The position numbers and the translations under genes are program-made. The notes under the pieces are model-generated. The model made no database searches. It had not been told where the DNA came from and saw only the letters and a list, made by a program, of their open reading frames with translations. DNA of 64,000 nt from Flavobacterium arcticum (GTDB lineage: Bacteria; Bacteroidota; Bacteroidia; Flavobacteriales; Flavobacteriaceae). Below, one piece after another: positions 17,385-26,042 of this stretch. Where the stretch lies: contig NZ_CP031188.1 in assembly GCF_003344925.1 (NCBI RefSeq), forward strand, positions 866,501-930,500, given 5' to 3'. Position 1 is the first letter of the stretch. Every line of letters starts with the position of its first letter.

Positions 17385-18563
17385 ATGAAACCCGATTTAT
17401 TTCAGGCACCAGACTACTACCTTTTAGATGAGTTACTAACAGACGAGCACAAAATGGTGCGCGATGCTGCCCGCGAATGGGTAAAGCGTGAAGTTTCTCC
17501 TATTATAGAGGATTATGCCCAAAAGGCTGAATTCCCAAAACAAATAATTAAAGGCCTTGCCAATATTGGTGCATTTGGTCCTTATATACCCGAAGAGTAT
17601 GGCGGAGCTGGTCTCGACCAAATTTCTTACGGGCTTATTATGCAAGAAATAGAGCGCGGCGACAGCGGTGTACGTTCTACAGCATCAGTACAATCTTCTT
17701 TAGTTATGTATCCTATATGGAAATACGGTAACGAAGAGCAACGCATGAAATATTTACCTAAGCTAGCTTCTGGTGAATTCATTGGTTGTTTTGGTCTTAC
17801 TGAGCCAGATTATGGTTCTAACCCTAGTGGTATGGTTACTAATTTTAAAGATATGGGCGACCATTACTTACTTAATGGTGCCAAAATGTGGATAAGTAAT
17901 GCTCCATTTGCAGATATTGCTGTAGTTTGGGCAAAAAACGAAGAAGGAAGAATTCATGGACTTGTCGTAGAGCGCGGTATGGAAGGTTTTACAACTCCAG
18001 AAACACACAACAAGTGGTCGCTTAGAGCTTCGGCTACTGGTGAGCTTATTTTTGACAACGTGAAAGTGCCTAAAGAAAACCTTTTACCTAACAAATCTGG
18101 TCTTGGTGCGCCGCTTGGTTGCCTAGATTCTGCTCGTTATGGTATTGCTTGGGGTGCTATAGGTGCTGCCATGGATTGTTATGATACTGCATTACGATAC
18201 GCTAAAGAGCGTATACAGTTTGACAAGCCTATTGCCGCTACACAATTACAACAAAAGAAACTTGCCGAAATGATTACCGAAATCACAAAAGCACAGTTAC
18301 TTACTTGGCGACTTGGAGTTCTTAGAGAAGAAGGTAGAGCCACATCGGCGCAAATATCTATGGCTAAGAGAAACAATGTAGATATGGCTATAAACATAGC
18401 TCGTGAGGCAAGACAAATACTAGGTGGTATGGGTATTACAGGAGAATACTCTATAATGCGCCACATGATGAACTTAGAGAGTGTTATAACTTATGAAGGA
18501 ACTCATGACATCCACCTATTAATAACAGGTATGGATATTACAGGACACGCAGCTTTTAAATAA
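17385..18563 (+). CDS. Acyl-CoA dehydrogenase, glutaryl-CoA dehydrogenase-like
   Basis: A 392-residue flavoprotein. The segment DSGVRSTASVQSSLVM closely follows glutaryl-CoA dehydrogenase, whose conserved Arg before the SVQSSLV stretch binds the substrate's second carboxylate. FGLTEPDYGSNP is the FAD-binding signature, and the catalytic base is Glu 371 in TYEGTHDIH near the C-terminus, the GCDH position. GCDH oxidises and decarboxylates glutaryl-CoA to crotonyl-CoA in lysine/tryptophan catabolism; a related short acyl-CoA cannot be excluded. Start chosen at ATG 17385 because a full promoter covers the earlier TTG codon. Monocistronic with a strong terminator. Confidence 0.87.
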   Translation: MKPDLFQAPDYYLLDELLTDEHKMVRDAAREWVKREVSPIIEDYAQKAEFPKQIIKGLANIGAFGPYIPEEYGGAGLDQISYGLIMQEIERGDSGVRSTASVQSSLVMYPIWKYGNEEQRMKYLPKLASGEFIGCFGLTEPDYGSNPSGMVTNFKDMGDHYLLNGAKMWISNAPFADIAVVWAKNEEGRIHGLVVERGMEGFTTPETHNKWSLRASATGELIFDNVKVPKENLLPNKSGLGAPLGCLDSARYGIAWGAIGAAMDCYDTALRYAKERIQFDKPIAATQLQQKKLAEMITEITKAQLLTWRLGVLREEGRATSAQISMAKRNNVDMAINIAREARQILGGMGITGEYSIMRHMMNLESVITYEGTHDIHLLITGMDITGHAAFK

Positions 18564-18593
18564 TATTTTTATTATTTAAAAAAATATAATATT

Positions 18594-18623
18594 AAACCCC
18601 GACATTAAATAATGTCGGGGTTT
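18594..18623 (+). terminator. Terminator of the acyl-CoA dehydrogenase gene
   Basis: Thirteen-pair stem AAACCCCGACATT/AATGTCGGGGTTT with an AAAT loop (18607-18610) and a T-run. Confidence 0.92.
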
Positions 18624-18738
18624 TTACGTTTATTTATTACATGACACATCTGGCAAAATAATTATGTTAACACAAAAGGCATTATTCTTGTGTAGATAAA
18701 AATAATATGAAAAACTGTCTTTTAACGAAGAAGCTTTT

Positions 18739-18746
18739 TAATTTTG
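18739..18746 (+). promoter_or_regulatory. -7 box of the DUF3050 gene (TAATTTTG)
   Basis: Exact TAnnTTTG, 15 bp before the ATG at 18762, giving a very short leader. It fixes the start codon choice. Confidence 0.5.
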
Positions 18747-18761
18747 CAAAAAACAAATGCT

Positions 18762-19547
18762 ATGAATACAAAAACTATCAACGAGAGTATTCTTCCCCAA
18801 AAAGAACTCTTGTTACAACACTCGCTTTACACTAAAGTAAAGACTATAGATGACCTAAAATGCTTTTTACAAGGTCATGTGTATGCCGTGTGGGATTTTA
18901 TGTCGCTACTAAAAGCGTTACAAACACAACTTACATGCACTGCTACCCCATGGATGCCTACAGGTAATGCCGAAACAAGATATTTAATAAATGAAATTGT
19001 ACTTGGAGAAGAAACCGATATTGATACCGAAGGCAAACGATTAAGTCACTTTGAAATGTATATAGAGGCTATGGAAGCCTGCGGTGCAGACACATCGGAA
19101 ATAACTACTTTTCTAGATAATGTGGTAACAACACAAAATATATTTGTATCAATAAAACAAAGTGAACTACCCGAAGGAATTAAGGATTTTATGGACTTTA
19201 CTTTTAGAGTTATAGAGCAAGGTAAACCACACGAAATAGCTGCAGTTTTCACATTTGGGAGAGAAGACCTCATCCCTGAAATGTTTACTAAAATTATTAA
19301 GAATTTTCAGGAAAGCTTTCCCGAAACCAACCTTGATAAATTAATATACTATTTTGAAAGACATATAGAACTTGATGCTGATGAGCATGGACCTATGGCA
19401 ATGAAAATGATTACCGAACTTTGTGGTGAAGATGATGAAAAATGGGCAGAGGTAGAAGCTGTTTCAAAAATAGCTCTAGAAAAAAGATTAGAACTCTGGA
19501 ATGCTATTGAAGATAATATTATGCACCCTGATATGGCATCTATATAG
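18762..19547 (+). CDS. DUF3050 domain-containing protein (heme-oxygenase-like helical fold)
   Basis: A 261-residue soluble protein matching DUF3050 along its length. Recognisable parts are GHVYAVWDFMSLLKALQ near residue 40 and HIELDADEHGPMA near 205-220, where H-x3-D-x3-H could be metal ligands. DUF3050 proteins look like all-helical heme-oxygenase/TenA-type folds, and a metal-dependent oxidase function is possible by analogy with the HDO diiron superfamily; this is inference. Start at ATG 18762: the -7 box TAATTTTG at 18739-18746 covers an upstream TTG codon. Monocistronic, closed by a 26 bp palindromic terminator. No signal peptide. Confidence 0.78.
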   Translation: MNTKTINESILPQKELLLQHSLYTKVKTIDDLKCFLQGHVYAVWDFMSLLKALQTQLTCTATPWMPTGNAETRYLINEIVLGEETDIDTEGKRLSHFEMYIEAMEACGADTSEITTFLDNVVTTQNIFVSIKQSELPEGIKDFMDFTFRVIEQGKPHEIAAVFTFGREDLIPEMFTKIIKNFQESFPETNLDKLIYYFERHIELDADEHGPMAMKMITELCGEDDEKWAEVEAVSKIALEKRLELWNAIEDNIMHPDMASI

Positions 19548-19570
19548 TAACAGCAAACAAAATTTTAACT

Positions 19571-19596
19571 AAAAGCTCTGATATATCAGAGCTTTT
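19571..19596 (+). terminator. Terminator of the DUF3050 gene
   Basis: Perfect 26 bp palindrome AAAAGCTCTGATA/TATCAGAGCTTTT followed by more T. Confidence 0.9.
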
Positions 19597-19657
19597 TTTT
19601 ATATCAATTCTAAATAATTGATTATTTTCGGCCTTTAAAACCTATTAAACAACACGA

Positions 19658-21721
19658 ATGAAAAAAACTATAACTAAAGCTCTATATTTATTAGCAGCCT
19701 TAACTTTTACTTTGAGCAGTAATGCACAAGAAAAACAAAACAAAAAAGCACGAGCTTTTGGTAAAAGTATAACTACCGAAATTAAACGATGTGGTACAAC
19801 CGAGTATGAAACTCTTTTACAACAAAAGAACCCTAAGCGTGCCACTACTGAAAAGTTTGAACAATGGCTTGCACCAAAAGTAAATGCGATAAAAGCACAA
19901 CGGTTGGCATCTACAGTAACACCACTATCTACAAATACTGTTGTTACAATACCTGTTGTAATACACGTAATACATAATGGAGATCCTATCGGTACAGATG
20001 AGAACTTATCAACAGCACAAATACTTTCGCAAATCACGGTACTAAATCAAGACTTTAGGAGAATGATTGATACCCCAGGTTATAACACAAACCCTGTGGG
20101 GGCTGATATGGAAATAGAATTTTGTTTGGCACAACGTGACCCTGACGGAATTGCATCTACTGGTATCATACGCTATAACCTTGGCGGAAACGACGGATGG
20201 GATATGGAAGATATAGAATCGACGCTAAAACCGCAAACCCAATGGGATCCTGAACAATATTTAAACATTTGGATTGTAGATTATATATATTTTTTTGGTG
20301 GCGAACTTGCTGGGTATGCCCAATTCCCTACTAACTCAGGGCTTGATGGTATTGACGGACTTGGTCAGGCTGATGCTCCAGAAACAGATGGTGTAGTTAT
20401 TGGACATTTATTTTTTGGTTCAAGTGACATCTACCCTGAAGGAATTTATGAAGAAGGCGGAAGAGATAAAGGTCGTACGGCATCACACGAAGTTGGTCAC
20501 TTTTTTGGACTTAGACATATTTGGGGTGATGGCGATTGTAGTGAAGATGATTTTTGTGCCGATACTCCTGCTGCCGCAGATGCTAATCAAGGCTGTCCTT
20601 CTGGCGTAGACTCTTGTCCTTCATCTCCAGGAAATGACATGATTGAGAATTATATGGATTATACTGATGATACTTGTCTAAGCGTATTTACTTTAAACCA
20701 AAAAGACAGGATGACAGCAGTATTGCTTAACTCGCCTAGAAGAGTATCACTTATTACATCTTTAGGTTGTGTACCAGGTATGGTATATGACCTTGACGGC
20801 TCACTTAACCTAGATGATTTACAAAATGAAGTATGTACCAACACTATTACACCTTCATTAACCTTAACAAATTTAGGAGATAACGCTATAACAACAGCTA
20901 CTATCAGCTATACTATTGATAACGAAGCTAGCATTGAATATAACTGGACAGGTAACATTAACAACAATGAAGAGGCTGCGATAACATTACCTACACTTAC
21001 ACTATCAGCTGGAGAGCATACATTTACCGCTACGCTAACAAATGTAAATGATACTGTAGATGATATAATTACCAACAATACTTTTTCTAATAACTTTACG
21101 ATAGCCAACAGTTATAATACTACCCAAATAATAGTTACAGTAATGACTGATAATTATGGTAGTGAAACTATATGGGCTTTACTTGACAGTAATGAAGATC
21201 CCATTATAGGAAATATAGATTTTAACAACCCTAATCCTGCTGATTTTTATAACTCTAACCAATTATATACACAAACAATTGATGTTGAAGATAATCAATG
21301 CTATTCATTCGGGATCTTAGATACTGCGGGAGACGGAATATGCTGTAATTCTGGTAATGGTTATTATACTGTAACAACAACTAATGGAGAGGTTATAGCA
21401 GAAGGAGGAAGTTTTACCCAAACTGAGATAACACCTTTTGGTATTAACACCTATTTATCAGTTAATGACTCGATGAGTATAGAAAATGACATAAAACTAT
21501 ACCCTAACCCTGCTAATAATACAATTAACATTAGCACTACAGCAACTACATCTTTACCAGATAGCTATGCTATATACAATAGTTTAGGACAACTTGTAGG
21601 TAATGGCAAAGTAACATCTACCACTACTACTATAAACATATCTACCTATGCAAATGGTATGTATTTTATAAAAGTCAATAAAGGCAATACTTCTGAAACA
21701 TTACGTTTTGTAAAGCACTAA
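19658..21721 (+). CDS. Secreted M43-family zinc metalloprotease with T9SS type A sorting domain
   Basis: A 687-residue exported protease. A signal peptide ends near residue 24 (LSSNAQ). The catalytic domain (about 85-370) has the metzincin motif H277-E-V-G-H281-F-F-G-L-R-H287 and a Met-turn in NYMDYTDD. Cysteine-rich stretches between them (GDCSEDDFC, GCPSGVDSC) are typical of M43B/ulilysin-like (cytophagalysin) enzymes. About 385-480 is a CARDB-like beta domain, then a less clear beta region, and the last 75 residues are a T9SS sorting domain (LYPNPANNTINI ... YFIKVNKG). Expected to be secreted and to digest extracellular protein. Monocistronic with a strong terminator. Confidence 0.92.
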   Translation: MKKTITKALYLLAALTFTLSSNAQEKQNKKARAFGKSITTEIKRCGTTEYETLLQQKNPKRATTEKFEQWLAPKVNAIKAQRLASTVTPLSTNTVVTIPVVIHVIHNGDPIGTDENLSTAQILSQITVLNQDFRRMIDTPGYNTNPVGADMEIEFCLAQRDPDGIASTGIIRYNLGGNDGWDMEDIESTLKPQTQWDPEQYLNIWIVDYIYFFGGELAGYAQFPTNSGLDGIDGLGQADAPETDGVVIGHLFFGSSDIYPEGIYEEGGRDKGRTASHEVGHFFGLRHIWGDGDCSEDDFCADTPAAADANQGCPSGVDSCPSSPGNDMIENYMDYTDDTCLSVFTLNQKDRMTAVLLNSPRRVSLITSLGCVPGMVYDLDGSLNLDDLQNEVCTNTITPSLTLTNLGDNAITTATISYTIDNEASIEYNWTGNINNNEEAAITLPTLTLSAGEHTFTATLTNVNDTVDDIITNNTFSNNFTIANSYNTTQIIVTVMTDNYGSETIWALLDSNEDPIIGNIDFNNPNPADFYNSNQLYTQTIDVEDNQCYSFGILDTAGDGICCNSGNGYYTVTTTNGEVIAEGGSFTQTEITPFGINTYLSVNDSMSIENDIKLYPNPANNTINISTTATTSLPDSYAIYNSLGQLVGNGKVTSTTTTINISTYANGMYFIKVNKGNTSETLRFVKH

Positions 21722-21743
21722 GAAAAAGCAGATTTATTTCTAA

Positions 21744-21780
21744 AAAAAGCAGCCCTTGCAAAATGCAAGGGCTGCTTTTT
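21744..21780. terminator. Terminator between the M43 protease and ferredoxin genes
   Basis: Seventeen-pair stem (21744-21760 with 21764-21780) around AGCAGCCCTTGCA, loop AAA, with A and T runs on the two sides. It serves the protease gene and could also stop ferredoxin transcripts from the other side. Confidence 0.92.
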
Positions 21781-21834
21781 AGTATTTAAAACATAATAAG
21801 AGCCCAAAATATTATACACAAACTCTATTTACTC

Positions 21835-22167
21835 TTATGATTCTGGAGCGAGTTCTATTTCAAGTCCATCTAGTGCCTCAGTTATAGGAACCTGGCAACC
21901 TAAACGGCTATTCGGCTTTACATAAAAAGCCTCAGATAGCATTGCCTCTTCATCTGCTTCCATCTCGGGTAAAGCAACATCATTTAGCACATAACATTGG
22001 CAGGAGGCACACATTGCCATACCTCCACAAATACCTATAGTACCTTCGGGCGCTAGTTCATAAGATCGACAAAGCTCCATAACATTCATAGCCATATCAG
22101 TAGGTGCCTGTACTTCGTGTACCACACCTTCTCTATCAGTTATTTTTACAGTTATATCTTGTGCCAT
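21835..22167 (-). CDS. 2Fe-2S ferredoxin (adrenodoxin/Isc type)
   Basis: A 110-residue ferredoxin. Cluster ligands are C47, C53, C56 and C91, spaced C-x5-C-x2-C-x34-C as in Isc/adrenodoxin-type ferredoxins (GICGGMAMCASCQC ... RLGCQ). It begins 1 bp after the stop of the ferredoxin-NADP reductase-like gene, so the two are co-expressed. The pair suggests electron flow NAD(P)H to reductase to ferredoxin to Fe-S assembly or monooxygenase-type acceptors; the final acceptor is not shown by the sequence. Confidence 0.93.
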   Translation of the reverse strand: MAQDITVKITDREGVVHEVQAPTDMAMNVMELCRSYELAPEGTIGICGGMAMCASCQCYVLNDVALPEMEADEEAMLSEAFYVKPNSRLGCQVPITEALDGLEIELAPES

Positions 22168-22168
22168 A

Positions 22169-23221
22169 TTATTCTATCGCTTTTACTACTTGTTTTTCTG
22201 CTTCTTTACGAGTACCATCAAAACCATCTACACCACTCACCGTAGTATATTTAAGCACATATTTTTTACCTGGGTTAATTCTATTATATACGCTTTGACA
22301 CATAAGGGTAGCTTCATGAAAACCACACAAAATTAGCTTTAACTTACCGGGGTAAGTATTAACATCGCCTATGGCATATATACCGTCTATATTGGTTTGG
22401 TAATCTAGTGCATTATTAACTTTAATAGCATTTTTTTCTATCTCTAAACCCCAGTTTGCAATAGGTCCTAGTTTTGGAGTAAGTCCAAACAGTGGTATAA
22501 AATAATCTGTTGCTATAATTTTAGTTTCATCGTGTTTTGTTATAGCCAAACCTTCTACATGCTGCTCTCCTATAATACCTGTAACCTCAGCAGGAGTAAT
22601 TAGGTTTATTTTACCTAATTTCTTTAATTCTTGTACTTTTTCTACGGAATCTAATGCTCCTCTAAATTCATTTCTTCTATGCACCAAAGTTACCTCTGAA
22701 GCAACATCTGCCAAGAAAATACTCCAGTCTAAAGCCGAATCGCCACCACCTGCAATTACAATTTTTTTATCTCTAAAAAGTTCAGGGTCTTTTACAAAAT
22801 ATTCTACTCCTTTATCTTCATAAAAAGCAATATTTTCTATTAATGGTTTACGTGGCTCAAAACTACCTAACCCTCCAGCAATAGCTACTACTTTAGCATG
22901 ATGCTTAGTTCCTTTATTTGTTGTAACTATAAATGTACCATCTTCTAGTTTATCTATAGTCTCGGCTCTTTCGTTAAGAGTAAAACCAGGTTGGAACTGT
23001 TTTATTTGCTCCATAAGGTTATCTACAAGTTCGCCCGCCATTACAGATGGATAGCCTGGTATATCAAATATAGGTTTCTTAGGATATAACTCTGCAAGCT
23101 GCCCTCCTTGTTGCGGTAAGGCATCTATAATGTGACATTTTAATTTTAATAATCCTGCTTCAAATACGGCAAAAAGCCCTGTAGGACCCGCACCTATTAT
23201 AAGTATATCTGTTGTAATCAT
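22169..23221 (-). CDS. Ferredoxin--NADP reductase, thioredoxin-reductase-like type
   Basis: A 350-residue two-dinucleotide flavoprotein: FAD motif GAGPTG (residues 10-15) and NAD(P) motif GGGDSALD near 165. It resembles thioredoxin reductase but lacks the redox CxxC between the two motifs, which separates TrxR-like ferredoxin-NADP reductases (the YumC group) from true thioredoxin reductases. The downstream ferredoxin gene, 1 bp away, supports the assignment. ATG at 23221. The 115 bp to the NifU-like gene upstream may hold its own promoter, though no perfect -7 box was seen. Confidence 0.9.
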   Translation of the reverse strand: MITTDILIIGAGPTGLFAVFEAGLLKLKCHIIDALPQQGGQLAELYPKKPIFDIPGYPSVMAGELVDNLMEQIKQFQPGFTLNERAETIDKLEDGTFIVTTNKGTKHHAKVVAIAGGLGSFEPRKPLIENIAFYEDKGVEYFVKDPELFRDKKIVIAGGGDSALDWSIFLADVASEVTLVHRRNEFRGALDSVEKVQELKKLGKINLITPAEVTGIIGEQHVEGLAITKHDETKIIATDYFIPLFGLTPKLGPIANWGLEIEKNAIKVNNALDYQTNIDGIYAIGDVNTYPGKLKLILCGFHEATLMCQSVYNRINPGKKYVLKYTTVSGVDGFDGTRKEAEKQVVKAIE

Positions 23222-23336
23222 TTTTATTGTATGTTAAAAAACAGTTTCAGGGACAAAATTCCTTAAAACTGTTCTTTATTTCTATGATAATTGTCAGCAA
23301 ATATATCCTGACAAAATTATTTTAATGCTATAGCTA

Positions 23337-23576
23337 TTATGCTATATTTACTACTGTCTCTATTTGCGGAACATACTTTTTAATCGTTGTTTCTACTCCA
23401 GCTTTCAGTGTCATTTGATTTACACTACAGCCCACACAAGCACCTTCAAGACGTACTTTTACATGCTTGTCTTCATCTATGGCTATTAATGAAATATTAC
23501 CCCCGTCAGATTCAAGAAAAGGACGAATCTCGTCGAGTGCCCTCTCTACACTTAGTCTAATTTCTTCTGTTGTCAT
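23337..23576 (-). CDS. NifU C-terminal-domain Fe-S scaffold/carrier protein
   Basis: A 79-residue single-domain protein matching the C-terminal domain of NifU/Nfu. C47-V-G-C50 binds an Fe-S cluster between two monomers in known family members. It carries assembled clusters to apo-proteins. It starts 2 bp after the stop of the Mrp ATPase gene, a pairing that makes sense as both are Fe-S carriers. There is no A-type N-terminal domain, unlike E. coli NfuA. Confidence 0.93.
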   Translation of the reverse strand: MTTEEIRLSVERALDEIRPFLESDGGNISLIAIDEDKHVKVRLEGACVGCSVNQMTLKAGVETTIKKYVPQIETVVNIA

Positions 23577-23578
23577 AA

Positions 23579-24709
23579 TTATTTCTTTTTAACTGCTGAG
23601 CAGCCAGCCATTGTTGTTATTTTAATCGCTTCTGTAGGCGGTAAGTTATCATTCCTACTTACAGTTTCTTGCACTACAGAACGCGCTAACTCTTCGAAAG
23701 CAGTTTCAAGTGGTGTTGCTGTTTGCAATGCTGCCGGACGACCATAATCGCCTGCTTCACGAATACTTTGTACCAATGGCATTTCGCCAAGGAAAGGCAC
23801 ATCTAAATCTTCGGCTAGGTTCCTTGCTCCTTCTTTACCAAATATATAATACTTATTATCTGGTAACTCTTCAGGTGTAAAGTAAGCCATATTTTCTATA
23901 ATACCTAGAACTGGTACATTAATACTATCTTGACGGAACATAGCCACTCCTTTTTTAGCATCGGCAAGTGCCACAGCTTGTGGTGTACTTACTACTACAG
24001 CACCCGTTATAGGTAGCGACTGCATTATAGAAAGGTGAATATCTCCTGTTCCTGGCGGTAAGTCTATCAACATAAAGTCAAGCTCACCCCAGTCTGCATC
24101 AAATATCATTTGATTTAATGCTTTAGATGCCATAGGACCTCTCCATATAACAGCCTGCTCTGGCGTAGTAAAAAAGCCTATAGAAAGTATTTGAACGCCA
24201 TAGCTTAATATTGGTTTCATTTTAGATTTACCATCTATCTCTACCGATATAGGTCGTTCTCTTTCTACATCAAACATTATAGGCATAGATGGTCCATAAA
24301 TATCAGCATCGAGTACACCAACTTTAAAGCCCATTTTTGCAAGAGTCACGGCAAGGTTTGCTGTAATGGTAGATTTACCCACACCACCTTTACCAGATGA
24401 TACCGCAATTACATTGCTTATACCAGGTATCCCTTTACCTTTTATCTCTGGCTTCTCAGGAGTTTCTAGTTTAATATTTACCTTAACCTTTGCTTCTTGA
24501 GATATTTTATCTTGTATAGTTTTAATAATATCGGCTTCTGCACGTTTACGAATATGCATCGCTGGATTATGCATTACAAGTTCTACTACGACTTCGTCAC
24601 CAAAGGTAAGCACATTACGTACTGCTCCACTCTCTACCATGTTTTTGCCTTCTCCAGCTAATGTTATGGTTTCAAGAGCTTTCAGTATTTCTTTTCTATC
24701 GAGTTTCAT
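23579..24709 (-). CDS. Mrp/ApbC-family P-loop ATPase (Fe-S carrier type)
   Basis: A 376-residue protein. Residues 1 to about 80 are a MIP18/DUF59 domain and the rest a ParA-like ATPase with the deviant Walker A SSGKGGVGKST (104-114). Mrp proteins usually bind a 4Fe-4S cluster through a CPxC pair near residue 250. Here that place reads AYFTPEELPDNK without Cys, and the only Cys I find is in the C-terminal MAGCSA. So cluster binding, if any, must differ from the classic mode. Operon with the NifU-C gene. ATG at 24709. Confidence 0.92.
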   Translation of the reverse strand: MKLDRKEILKALETITLAGEGKNMVESGAVRNVLTFGDEVVVELVMHNPAMHIRKRAEADIIKTIQDKISQEAKVKVNIKLETPEKPEIKGKGIPGISNVIAVSSGKGGVGKSTITANLAVTLAKMGFKVGVLDADIYGPSMPIMFDVERERPISVEIDGKSKMKPILSYGVQILSIGFFTTPEQAVIWRGPMASKALNQMIFDADWGELDFMLIDLPPGTGDIHLSIMQSLPITGAVVVSTPQAVALADAKKGVAMFRQDSINVPVLGIIENMAYFTPEELPDNKYYIFGKEGARNLAEDLDVPFLGEMPLVQSIREAGDYGRPAALQTATPLETAFEELARSVVQETVSRNDNLPPTEAIKITTMAGCSAVKKK

Positions 24710-24878
24710 ATGTATTATTACTTTGTATTACAGTCTTTTAAATAAGACTGTCTTTAAACTACAAAGATACTATGAAAAATTTATAATCTAAAAGCTTTGC
24801 TATTTTAATAATCTCTCCTTCCCTCTCTTCTTAACACTATAAAATAATCAACTAAATAACATATTACACTAAAATAGA

Positions 24879-24907
24879 TTGACTTTTTAATAAAATATTT
24901 ACATTTG
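24879..24907 (+). promoter_or_regulatory. Promoter of aqpZ
   Basis: TTG at 24879-24881, 18 bp spacer, TACATTTG at 24900-24907; the ATG follows 28 bp after the box. Confidence 0.65.
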
Positions 24908-24935
24908 TTTAACTAAAAAATTAAATAACAAACAA

Positions 24936-25640
24936 ATGAAAAAATTACTCGCTGAATTTTTCGGAACTTTTTGGCTAGTCTTTGGAGGGTGCGGAAGCGC
25001 TTTATTTGCAGCAGGAATTCCTGACTTAGGTATTGGTTTTGCAGGAGTAGCACTCGCATTCGGACTTACTGTATTAACTATGGCTTATGCCGTAGGACAC
25101 ATTTCGGGAGGGCATTTTAATCCTGCCGTTTCTTTTGGGCTGTGGGCAGGAGGACGTTTTGCTACTAAAGATTTAGCTCCTTACATAATAAGTCAAGTAG
25201 TGGGCGGATTGACAGCCGCAGGAGCATTGTATTATATTGCTTCAGGAAGAGAAGGCTTTGCTATAGACCCTACAAGTGCGGGAGCTTTTGCTGCAAATGG
25301 TTATGCAGAGTTATCGCCCGAAGGCTACTCTATGGCTGCTGCTTTTGTTACTGAACTATTATTGACTATGTTTTTCTTATTAATAATTCTTGGCGCTACA
25401 GATAAATTTGCCAATTCTGGCTTCGCAGGTATAGCAATAGGTCTTGGTTTAACTTTAATACATTTAATAAGCATCCCTATAACGAATACATCTGTAAACC
25501 CTGCACGTTCTACTTCGCAAGCATTATTTGCAGGAGGTGATTATATACCACAACTTTGGCTATTTTGGACAGCACCTATTATAGGAGCAATTATTGCGGG
25601 TTTTATTTATAAAAACTTATTACAGAAGAAAGAAGCGTAA
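24936..25640 (+). CDS. aqpZ: Aquaporin Z
   Basis: A 234-residue MIP-family water channel with six membrane segments and the two half-helix motifs N62-P-A ([10 protein letters not shown]) and N-P-A near residue 188 ([10 protein letters not shown]). The Arg after the second NPA is the selectivity-filter Arg. Small aromatic/His filter residues typical of AqpZ rather than a glycerol facilitator are expected, and [10 protein letters not shown] is the AqpZ pattern. It allows osmotic water flow across the inner membrane. Own promoter and a bidirectional terminator shared with the convergent alkyltransferase-like gene. Confidence 0.94.
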   Translation: MKKLLAEFFGTFWLVFGGCGSALFAAGIPDLGIGFAGVALAFGLTVLTMAYAVGHISGGHFNPAVSFGLWAGGRFATKDLAPYIISQVVGGLTAAGALYYIASGREGFAIDPTSAGAFAANGYAELSPEGYSMAAAFVTELLLTMFFLLIILGATDKFANSGFAGIAIGLGLTLIHLISIPITNTSVNPARSTSQALFAGGDYIPQLWLFWTAPIIGAIIAGFIYKNLLQKKEA

Positions 25641-25660
25641 ATATTAAAATTACTCGCAAT

Positions 25661-25696
25661 AAAAAAGGGAAGACTATGAGTAGTCTTCCCTTTTTT
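25661..25696. terminator. Bidirectional terminator, aqpZ / alkyltransferase-like gene
   Basis: Sixteen-pair stem AAAAAAGGGAAGACTA with its complement, loop TGAG (25677-25680); T-runs on both sides. Its right arm overlaps the stop codon of the convergent gene. Confidence 0.93.
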
Positions 25697-26030
25697 ATTC
25701 ATCTATATTTTCCATAGGATCCCAAAAGTGTTTCTCAAAATCGACTATTTTATTTTCTTTCACCTTTACACCTTCGCTTTCAAGAAGCTGTTGCATAAGA
25801 TTTGTACCTTCAAAATGATGTTTGCCTGTTAGTAGCCCTACACGGTTTACTACTCTGTGCGCTGGAACATCATCCATAGTATGGCTAGCATTCATAGCCC
25901 AGCCTACCATTCGGGCAGAGCGCCCTGCTCCAATAAATTTTGCAATAGCCCCATAAGAAGTTACCCTACCATAGGGCACTTGACGTGCTACTACATAAAC
26001 TCGTTCAAAAAAGCCATCGTTGTTTGCCAT
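25695..26030 (-). CDS. Alkyltransferase-like protein (ATL), MGMT family
   Basis: A 111-residue protein of the O6-alkylguanine-DNA alkyltransferase DNA-binding domain family. The active-site motif PCHRV is P56-A57-H-R-V here, so the alkyl-accepting Cys is Ala and the protein cannot be a methyltransferase. The helix-turn-helix (VPYGRVTSYGAIAKFIG) and the Arg-finger region (GRSARMVG) are kept. ATLs bind O6-alkylguanine lesions and hand them to nucleotide excision repair. Starts 12 bp after the LysE gene and shares its transcript. Ala at this position occurs in known ATLs, as does Trp. Confidence 0.92.
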   Translation of the reverse strand: MANNDGFFERVYVVARQVPYGRVTSYGAIAKFIGAGRSARMVGWAMNASHTMDDVPAHRVVNRVGLLTGKHHFEGTNLMQQLLESEGVKVKENKIVDFEKHFWDPMENIDE

Positions 26031-26042
26031 AACAAAACCTTT

